Shown: positions 61,260-64,000 of the stretch, one piece after another
Layout of the letters: the number at the start of each line of letters is the position of its first letter
How positions within the stretch are numbered: the first letter of the stretch is position 1
Origin: Viscum album
Taxonomy: Eukaryota; Streptophyta; Magnoliopsida; Santalales; Viscaceae
DNA: 64,000 nt
Direction of reading: 5' to 3'
NCBI GenBank assembly: GCA_963277665.1
Contig: OY728136.1
Location: 1,973,146,576 to 1,973,210,575, forward strand
The notes under the pieces: model-generated
Seen by the model: the letters and a program-made list of their open reading frames with translations, nothing else
Databases searched by the model: none
What the model was told of the DNA's origin: nothing
Made by a program: the position numbers and the translations under genes

Positions 61260-62345
61260 ACGGGCGACCAACTCCAGCGGTCGGTGAGCTTCACCAAAAA
61301 AAGGGGGGCTACAGCGCCCCCTGCCCCTCACAAGCCCTCCTCTCTCACCCTTGACCTCGATGCATGCCCTCCTCCGTCGCTGCCCCCCGCCCTCCCCTGC
61401 GCACCCTCCCACGTCGTTGCACGCCCTCACCGCCCTCCACCGCTCGTCACCCTCGCAGCCCTCCACCCTTCACTCGCCCTCTTCCATCTGCCCTCTGGCT
61501 CCACCCTCTCTCCGTCCCCTCTAGTGTCCCACCGCCCTCTGGCCTCTTCCATCAGGCCTCCTGCCTCTTCCCCCTCCGATCTCCGACCCCTCTTTCCACT
61601 TCCCTTTGGCCTCCACTCTCCGGCCTCCACCCTAGGCCCTCTCCCCCCTCGCCCCTCACCGCCCCCCCCCCACGGCACCCCGGACAGCCGACCCGCATCC
61701 CAGACAACCCCCCCCCCCACTCTGGACACACCCCCCCCCCCCACTCCGAACAACCCCCCTTCACCTCGGATAGACCCCCTGCACCTCAGGCAGGCCCCTC
61801 GCACCCCAGATTGCACCCCCCCCCCCACCCCGGATAGGCAATCCCCCCACCCACACACCCTGGACAGGCCCCCCACACCCTGGACAACCCTCCCCACAAC
61901 CCGGACAGCCCCCCCCCCAGCCCAGACAACCCCCCCCCCCACTTTCTATCCCATGTCCCCTCACCGCCCTCCACTCCGACTCCCCGCCAGCCCCTATCCC
62001 CTCCCTCTTCATCCCCCTCCCTCGCCGCACCACCGTCACCCATCCCCTCCCTCACTGTCCCCTCCCTTATCACACTGTCATCACCCGGTCCCCTCCCTCT
62101 CTACACAATATCCACTCATCCCCTCGACCCTGTCGCCCATCCACTTCGGCTCCTCGCTATCCTTGGTCCCCTCCCTCATAATCCCACCCTTGCTACACCA
62201 TCGCCACCTCACCACCTCCTCTCCATTGGCTCCCCACCAACACCGCTTCCCATACCCTCCCTCGCCGCACCACCTCTGGCTCCCGCTCCCCTTCGCTTCC
62301 TCTCCTCTCCCTCGCAGCACTTCCTTCGGCTCCCCTCCCTTCTAG
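61260..62345 (+). repeat. C-rich subterminal island with degenerate short repeats
   Basis: The plus strand is overwhelmingly C and very poor in G over about 1.1 kb, with runs of up to about 12 C. At 61665-61945 a loose 20-25-bp period is visible around CACCCYGGACARCCCCC. At 62000-62340 the repeated phrase is TCCCCTCCCTC with CGCCGCACCA and CGGCTCC. The minus strand has many runs of four or more G. A 378-codon open frame is only Pro/Ser/His-rich repeat translation, open because C-rich codons cannot form stops. Confidence 0.8.
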
Positions 62346-62544
62346 GCTTGTAGCCCAATAAATTATGATATGGGATTTCACATACATTATTAATTTATCA
62401 ATGGATCACAAACAATTGATTAGTATTTATTTTAAATATATTTGATTTGTAAAATTCAAATGTAATAAGTATTGTTTAAATTTTTTTTATACATATATTA
62501 TTATGGATAAGAGTTAGATTGATCTTCCAAATAAAATGTCATGA
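62346..62544. other. AT-rich spacer inside the CACTA element
   Basis: Normal AT-rich DNA between the C-rich island and the first recognisable transposase sequence. It may be 5' untranslated region. Confidence 0.4.
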
Positions 62545-63990
62545 GAATATTTCAATGGAATTATACAGTTTATTGACTTCACCAGAGGATTTTAAAGTGA
62601 CTATATTATTTTTCCACGTAGAAAATGTGCTAACAGATATAAATTCACATGAGATACTAGGGGGAGCACCTATTATTTAATGGTTTTCTGAATAATTATA
62701 AGATTTGGACTCATCATGGAGATGAATATGTTCACTGTCAAAATACTGATGTACTTTAGATGGATGTTGATTCAAGGTTGAATGATAAAATGCATGAAAT
62801 TCTTACTAAAATGGTATGTGGGTTGGATCATAAAGGCCTTGACATCTAGAATCTTGAGGCTGGTGAGATAAATATTCACTCTGGTGAATATCTTGATTCG
62901 AGGACGTTTTATGAATCACTTGATGATGAAAAAACATAATTATATCCTGTATGTAATTCTTACAATGAATTATCGTTTATGATAAAGTGTTTGTATTTGA
63001 AGACTTTGAATCATTGGTCAGACAAATCATTCGACATGCTTTTGGTGTTATTGAAAAAAGTTATTCCTGTTGACGCTAGGATTCACGAGTCGTATTACCA
63101 TGCTCGTAAGTTGACAGAGAAGTTAGGATTTACATATGATACCATAGATGCATTTGAAAACAACTATATGTTTTTTATAAAGTAAACATCCCATTTGGAT
63201 ATTTGTAAAGTTTGTGTTACATCCATGTGGAAAGAGAACAGGGGAAATCAGACTCATCAAAGTCAGATTGTGATACAGGGAAAACTGATTGTTATAAAGA
63301 AAATGTGTAACTTTCACCTTAAACTGGGGTTGAAAGGAATTTTCATTTCATCTAATGTTTTTAATTTAATGAGGTGGCATGCAGAAACAGTTCATGAAAG
63401 GGATATGTAAACCCACCTGGCAGACTCTCATGCATGGAATGATTTTGATAAGAGACATCCCGACTTTGCTAAATATGTTTGTAATATCTAATTGGGATTA
63501 GTAGCAGATGGTTTCAATCCGTTCAATTCTATAGTTGGTGCAACTCATAGCACATGGACCATGGTGTTTGTTTCCTATAATCTTCCTCTGTGGCTTTGTA
63601 TAAAGAAACAATTTATATTCATTTCCACTCTGATTGATGGACCTAAAAGTCTGGGGGATAAGATAGATGTTTACCTTCCGGCATTTATTGATGAGTTGAA
63701 TGAATTTTGGGGTGATGGTGTGATGGCCTATGACTGTGAAATGAATGAAATGTTCAAACTGCAGGCTGCTTTATTGTGTACAATCAATGACTTCCCAACA
63801 TATGCAAATTTATTAGGCAGGAGTACAAAAGGGGAATTTTCTTTACCTTCTTGCAATAAAAGTAAAAAATCTGTATGTCTTAAACATTCCAAAAAATAGT
63901 CATACATGGGTCACATAAGTTTTCTCCACCCTTAGCACAGGTTTAGAAAGGAAAAAGTGGCATTTGATGGTTCTAGGGAGTTCAGCCCAG
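62545..63990 (+). pseudogene. TNP2-type CACTA transposase (decayed)
   Basis: The transposase cuts and pastes the element. A Transpos_assoc-like start is visible at 62560-62740 (FPRRKCANRYKF, then KIWTHHGDEY), with stops. KCLYLKTLNHWSDKSFDMLL and PESYY-type IHESYYHARKLTEKLGF follow at 62979-63182. After a broken Cys-rich stretch come FNLMRWHAETVHE (63365-63400) and AWNDFDKRHPDFA with a stop at 63490. The core LVADGFNPFNS, VSYNLPLWLCIK, DGPKSLGDKIDVYLPAFIDEL, LLCTINDFPTYANL runs over 63492-63800. ADGF and IDVYL contain the aspartates expected at the catalytic site. After another stop MGH-SF and the following residues continue the family pattern to the window edge. Confidence 0.88.
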
Positions 63991-64000
63991 CACCAAAGAT

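Larger units (their letters stand above)
61225..64000 (+). mobile_element. CACTA (En/Spm) DNA transposon, left part
   Basis: A CACTAC terminus at 61225, a GC-rich subterminal block and a TNP2-type transposase reading inward form the usual CACTA layout. The element continues beyond the window, so its right terminus is not seen. The transposase is broken, so this copy is inactive. Confidence 0.75.

Noticed and set aside
61209..62345. 378-codon proline-rich protein
   Set aside because: It is open only because C-rich DNA makes no stop codons. There is no domain, the frames around it are equally open, and the sequence is degenerate short repeats.

Overview
The window is plant nuclear repeat DNA, about 70% A+T. 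The families seen are Ty3/gypsy chromovirus polyproteins of Tekay/Del type with giant LTRs, and a CACTA (En/Spm) DNA transposon with a TNP2 transposase remnant. This combination points to a flowering plant; the species cannot be named from the sequence. I see no host single-copy gene, tRNA, rRNA or CRISPR array.

Layout. (1) 1-5087: very old, strongly diverged LTR sequence. The best preserved piece is a plus-strand LTR ending at 4995, followed by a primer-binding-site-like sequence. (2) 5088-49582: a 44.5-kb nest of much younger LTR elements, flanked by a TTTTT direct repeat and sitting inside the short internal region of the old element. It holds element I (minus strand, internal 8986-11803: gag, RT scrap, integrase), a plus-strand fragment of a second LTR subfamily (17778-20068), a head-to-head LTR pair (20069-24730 and 25333-29724), element II (plus strand, internal 29725-33197: protease, RT, RNase H, integrase, chromodomain-like tail; no gag), a piece of a third LTR type (36741-38229), and element III (minus strand), which keeps only about 340 bp of internal sequence (42160-42501). 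(3) 49583-53300: the rest of the old host element (internal piece, polypurine tract, 3' LTR). (4) 53301-60351: two further old LTRs, facing tail to tail. (5) 61225-64000: the left end of a CACTA element, with an extremely C-rich 1.1-kb island followed by a decayed TNP2 gene.

All coding regions are broken. Element II carries many stops, half of them Trp codons turned into TAG. Element I has two internal deletions at short direct repeats. The LTRs are 3.5 to 4.7 kb, unusually long, and they are mosaics of exchangeable modules.

The most interesting signal is in the LTRs. Downstream of each TATA box lies an array of up to four related units at nearly fixed distances (about +367, +556, +741 and +940). 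The same spacing is found in the young copies and in four highly diverged old copies. In young LTRs the last one or two units are inverted-repeat hairpins of exactly 67 bp (14 copies in this window). Much of the remaining transcribed LTR is a run of short stem-loops. I know of no description of this architecture.
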